The notes under the pieces: model-generated | The model's database searches: none | What the model was told of the DNA's origin: nothing | Seen by the model: only the letters and a program-made list of their open reading frames with translations | In this document: one piece after another, positions 61,661-64,000 of the stretch | How positions within the stretch are numbered: position 1 is the first letter of the stretch | How the letters are laid out: each line of letters opens with the position of its first letter | Translations under genes and position numbers: made by a program | Origin: Rhizobium sp. RU36D | GTDB lineage: Bacteria; Pseudomonadota; Alphaproteobacteria; Rhizobiales; Rhizobiaceae | Direction: 5' to 3' | DNA: 64,000 nucleotides | Assembly (NCBI RefSeq): GCF_900176345.1 | Contig: NZ_FWXU01000004.1 | Location: 124,001-188,000, forward strand

Positions 61661-62623
61661 ATGAAACTTTTTAAAGCGCTTGCCAGCGCCACGGTTCTTG
61701 CTGGCTGCATGTTCTCGTCTGTTTCTGCTGCCGATATGGTTGTCGGATTCTCGCAGATCGGCTCTGAATCGGGCTGGCGCGCAGCAGAAACCACGCTGAC
61801 CAAGCAGGAAGCCGAAAAGCGCGGCATCGACCTGAAGTTCGCGGATGCGCAGCAGAAGCAGGAAAACCAGATCAAGGCGCTTCGCTCCTTCATCGCCCAG
61901 GGCGTTGATGCGATCCTCGTCGCTCCGGTTGTTGCGACAGGCTGGGACGAAGTTCTCGAAGAAGCCAAGGAAGCCGAAATTCCGGTCATTCTGCTCGACC
62001 GTACGGTTGACGCTAACAAGGATCTCTACATGACCGCGGTCACGTCGGACCTGGTTCATGAAGGCAAGGTCGCTGGCGAGTGGCTGGCCAAGACTGTCGG
62101 CGACAAGCCTTGCAACATCGTTGAGCTTCAGGGCACCACCGGTTCTTCGCCTGCAATCGACCGCAAGAAGGGCTTTGAAGAAGGCATTGCCGGCAAGGCA
62201 AACCTCAAGATCGTTCGCAGCCAGACCGGCGACTTCACCCGCACCAAGGGCAAGGAAGTCATGGAAAGCTTCCTCAAGGCTGAAAACGGCGGCAAGAACA
62301 TCTGCGCTCTCTATGCCCATAACGACGACATGGCCGTCGGCGCCATCCAGGCCATCAAGGAAGCCGGCCTGAAGCCCGGCACCGATATCCTCGTCGTCTC
62401 GATCGATGCCGTTCCGGATATCTTCCTGGCCATGGCTGCCGGCGAAGCCAATGCCACGGTTGAACTGACCCCGAACATGGCGGGCCCGGCCTTCGATGCT
62501 CTGGAGAAGTTCAAGAAGGACGGCACCCTGCCGCCGAAGTGGATCCAGACCGAATCCAAGCTCTATACCCAGGCTGACGATCCGAAGAAGGTCTACGAAG
62601 AGAAGAAGGGCCTCGGCTACTAA
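61661..62623 (+). CDS. Sugar ABC transporter substrate-binding protein (YtfQ-like)
   Basis: A 320-residue periplasmic binding protein of the pentose/galactofuranose type. The signal peptide ends at SVSAADM. The mature part reads VGFSQIGSESGWRAAETTLTKQEAEKRG, DAILVAPVVATGWDEVLEEAKEAEIPVILLDRTVD and ICALYAHNDDMAVGAIQAIKEAG, close to E. coli YtfQ, which binds galactofuranose. AGGAAATC precedes the ATG. It is followed by two stem-loops and the ATPase gene. Confidence 0.93.
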   Translation: MKLFKALASATVLAGCMFSSVSAADMVVGFSQIGSESGWRAAETTLTKQEAEKRGIDLKFADAQQKQENQIKALRSFIAQGVDAILVAPVVATGWDEVLEEAKEAEIPVILLDRTVDANKDLYMTAVTSDLVHEGKVAGEWLAKTVGDKPCNIVELQGTTGSSPAIDRKKGFEEGIAGKANLKIVRSQTGDFTRTKGKEVMESFLKAENGGKNICALYAHNDDMAVGAIQAIKEAGLKPGTDILVVSIDAVPDIFLAMAAGEANATVELTPNMAGPAFDALEKFKKDGTLPPKWIQTESKLYTQADDPKKVYEEKKGLGY

Positions 62624-62641
62624 GCCCGGCGACTGCAGAAC

Positions 62642-62710
62642 GACCCGCACGCGATCACGCGTTCGGGTCCGGTCTTTGGCGATCCGGCCGCGCAACGGCG
62701 CGGTCGGATC
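62642..62710 (+). other. Two strong stem-loops between binding-protein and ATPase genes
   Basis: Hairpin 1 (62642-62669): GACCCG-c-ACGCG pairs with CGCGT-t-CGGGTC over an ATCA loop. Hairpin 2 (62681-62710): a 13-bp stem GATCCGGCCGCGC / GCGCGGTCGGATC (one G-U pair) over an AACG loop. Neither has a T-run. Such elements commonly stabilise the upstream binding-protein mRNA and lower expression of downstream membrane components. Confidence 0.7.
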
Positions 62711-62744
62711 GGCTTGCGTTGCCTGCACGGAGCATGTGGCCCTT

Positions 62745-64000
62745 ATGTCCGAAATGCGAAATTCGATCCTGACGGCGTCGGGAATCTGCAAGTATTTTCC
62801 GGGTGCAACCGCGCTCAATCACGTTGACTTCAATCTCGGTCGCGGGGAAATCCACGCCCTCCTCGGTGAAAACGGCGCGGGTAAATCCACGCTGGTGAAG
62901 TGCCTGACTGGTGCCTACCGTCGGGACGGTGGATCCATCGAACTGGACGGCGAGGCGATTGATCCGCGCGACACGCATGCCGCGCAGAAACTGGGCATCG
63001 GCACCGTCTATCAGGAGGTCAATCTCCTGCCCAACCTTTCCGTGGCGGAAAACCTTTATCTCGGACGCCAGCCGCGCCGTTTTGGCCTGATCGATAACAG
63101 GCGCATGAATGCCGACGCCGCCAAGCTCCTGGCGAGCTATGGTATCGACATTGACGTCAAATCCGAACTGGCGCGCTATTCCGTGGCCATCCAGCAGGTC
63201 GTAGCCATTGCCCGGGCTGTCGATGTTTCCGGCAAGGTGCTTATCCTCGACGAGCCGACCGCCAGCCTGGACGCCCAGGAAGTGGCCATGCTGTTTCGCA
63301 TCATGCGAGACCTCAAGGCCCGCGGTCTCGGCATCATCTTCATCACCCATTTTCTCGGTCAGGTCTACGAGATCGCCGACCGCGTGACCGTGCTGCGCAA
63401 TGGCTGCCTCGTCGGCTCTGAGCCGACAGCGACACTGGATCGGCATGCCTTGATTTCCATGATGCTGGGCCGCGATCTCGAAGCCGCTGAAAGCACGCAG
63501 GCGCGCGAGGGACGCAAGAAGAACGCGGTCCGTTACCGCTTCAGTGGCGTCGGCCGCCGCGGCCATGTGCAGCCATTCGATCTCTCCGTCCGCTATGGCG
63601 AAGTGGTCGGCATGGCCGGGCTGCTCGGCTCTGGCCGAACCGAGACCGCCGAAACCCTGTTTGGCATTCGCCCCTCCGATAGCGGCTCGATCGAACTCGA
63701 TGGCAAGCCCGCCCGAATTGCCGCACCGCGTGACGCCATTGCCCATGGCTTCGGCTTCTGCCCTGAGGACAGAAAGACCGATGGCATCGTCGGCGATCTG
63801 TCCATTCGGGAGAACATAGCGCTCGCCCTTCAGGCCCGGCGCGGCTGGTGGCGGCCGATCAGCATTGGTGAACAGGTTGAGCTGGCAGACCGCTATATCA
63901 AGGCGCTGGATATCCGCACCACGGATCGCGACAAGCCGATCCGCCAACTGTCGGGCGGCAACCAGCAGAAAGTGATCCTTGCCCGCTGGCTCGCCACCAA
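62745..64000 (+). CDS. Sugar ABC transporter ATP-binding protein (YtfR-like), 3' end outside window
   Basis: An open frame of 418 codons without a stop in the window, starting MSEMRNSILTASGICKYFPG. Two ABC domains: the first has Walker A GENGAGKST, the second-site pattern SVAIQQVVAIARAV where the usual LSGGQ signature is missing (RYSVAIQQ), and Walker B VLILDEPTASLD; the second starts with AGLLGSGRTE and includes the LSGGNQQKVILARWL signature at the window edge. A full member has about 500 residues. The degenerate first signature is a family trait of YtfR/MglA-like proteins. Permease genes should follow outside the window. Confidence 0.93.
   Translation, partial: MSEMRNSILTASGICKYFPGATALNHVDFNLGRGEIHALLGENGAGKSTLVKCLTGAYRRDGGSIELDGEAIDPRDTHAAQKLGIGTVYQEVNLLPNLSVAENLYLGRQPRRFGLIDNRRMNADAAKLLASYGIDIDVKSELARYSVAIQQVVAIARAVDVSGKVLILDEPTASLDAQEVAMLFRIMRDLKARGLGIIFITHFLGQVYEIADRVTVLRNGCLVGSEPTATLDRHALISMMLGRDLEAAESTQAREGRKKNAVRYRFSGVGRRGHVQPFDLSVRYGEVVGMAGLLGSGRTETAETLFGIRPSDSGSIELDGKPARIAAPRDAIAHGFGFCPEDRKTDGIVGDLSIRENIALALQARRGWWRPISIGEQVELADRYIKALDIRTTDRDKPIRQLSGGNQQKVILARWLAT

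Noticed and set aside
62655..63947. 430-codon minus-strand frame opposite the last ABC ATPase
   Set aside because: The plus strand encodes clear Walker A, Walker B and signature motifs over the same bases.

Overview
The window (about 60% G+C) reads as chromosomal DNA of an alphaproteobacterium of the order Rhizobiales, most likely family Rhizobiaceae. This rests on protein content and gene order: rpsB-tsf-pyrH-frr-uppS-cdsA-rseP-bamA-lpxD-fabZ-lpxA-lpxI-lpxB in one block, LpxI instead of LpxH, a phosphatidylcholine synthase, the envelope protein EipB (DUF1849), a phasin, a DUF3126 protein, a BTLCP-type cysteine peptidase and a DUF2336 protein. The assignment comes from recognising protein families and was not checked by a search. 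Most of the window is housekeeping DNA; no prophage, IS element, CRISPR array or rRNA operon was seen.

Layout. 1-5.8 kb: 3' end of a cystathionine beta-lyase gene, an FAD monooxygenase, a small CHCC zinc-finger protein, an alpha/beta hydrolase, an endolysin-like M15 peptidase, a crotonase-fold protein without the usual catalytic glutamates, and cysE. 5.9-11 kb: DUF3126 protein, phasin, clpS-clpA (adaptor and unfoldase of the ClpAP protease) and azlCD (branched-chain amino acid export). 11-14.8 kb: HIT protein, a tightly overlapping ridA-GDPD-acyltransferase operon on the minus strand, then eipB. 15-28.1 kb: translation (S2, EF-Ts, RRF), UMP kinase, isoprenoid carrier (UppS), phospholipid precursor (CdsA), site-2 protease, outer membrane assembly (BamA) and lipid A synthesis (LpxD, FabZ, LpxA, LpxI, LpxB), together a cell-envelope supply block.

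28.1-33.4 kb: a GT41 (SPINDLY/O-GlcNAc transferase type) glycosyltransferase, then the zinc module: znuA divergent from znuC-znuB-zur, with a perfect inverted repeat between them that is a good Zur-box candidate. 33.4-38.8 kb: gamma-carbonic anhydrase-like protein, a D,D-carboxypeptidase with SPOR domain, a membrane-anchored hypothetical, a BTLCP peptidase, an A+T-rich gene-free stretch and a tandem PilZ protein. 39-47.7 kb: rhomboid protease, CBS protein, patatin, hisI, folE, NifU-like protein, yidD, DUF2267, NTF2-like protein, thrS and an acyltransferase. 47.7-56.6 kb: secreted hypothetical, nitroreductase, flavin reductase, CitE-like degenerate protein, DUF2336, tRNA-Lys(UUU), ccdA, AEC permease, UbiH-family hydroxylase and phosphatidylcholine synthase. 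56.8-64 kb: two complete or partial ABC importers: a BMP-type nucleoside importer (ATPase, two permeases, binding protein) and the start of a YtfQ/YtfR-type sugar importer whose ATPase gene runs off the window.

No clearly new system stands out. The most useful leads are regulatory palindromes without an assigned regulator (upstream of both ABC importers, the phasin gene and between folE and the NifU-like gene), a structured clpS leader, paired stem-loops inside the sugar-transporter operon, the His-rich tail on ZnuC, and family members that lack expected active-site residues (crotonase, NifU-like, CitE-like).
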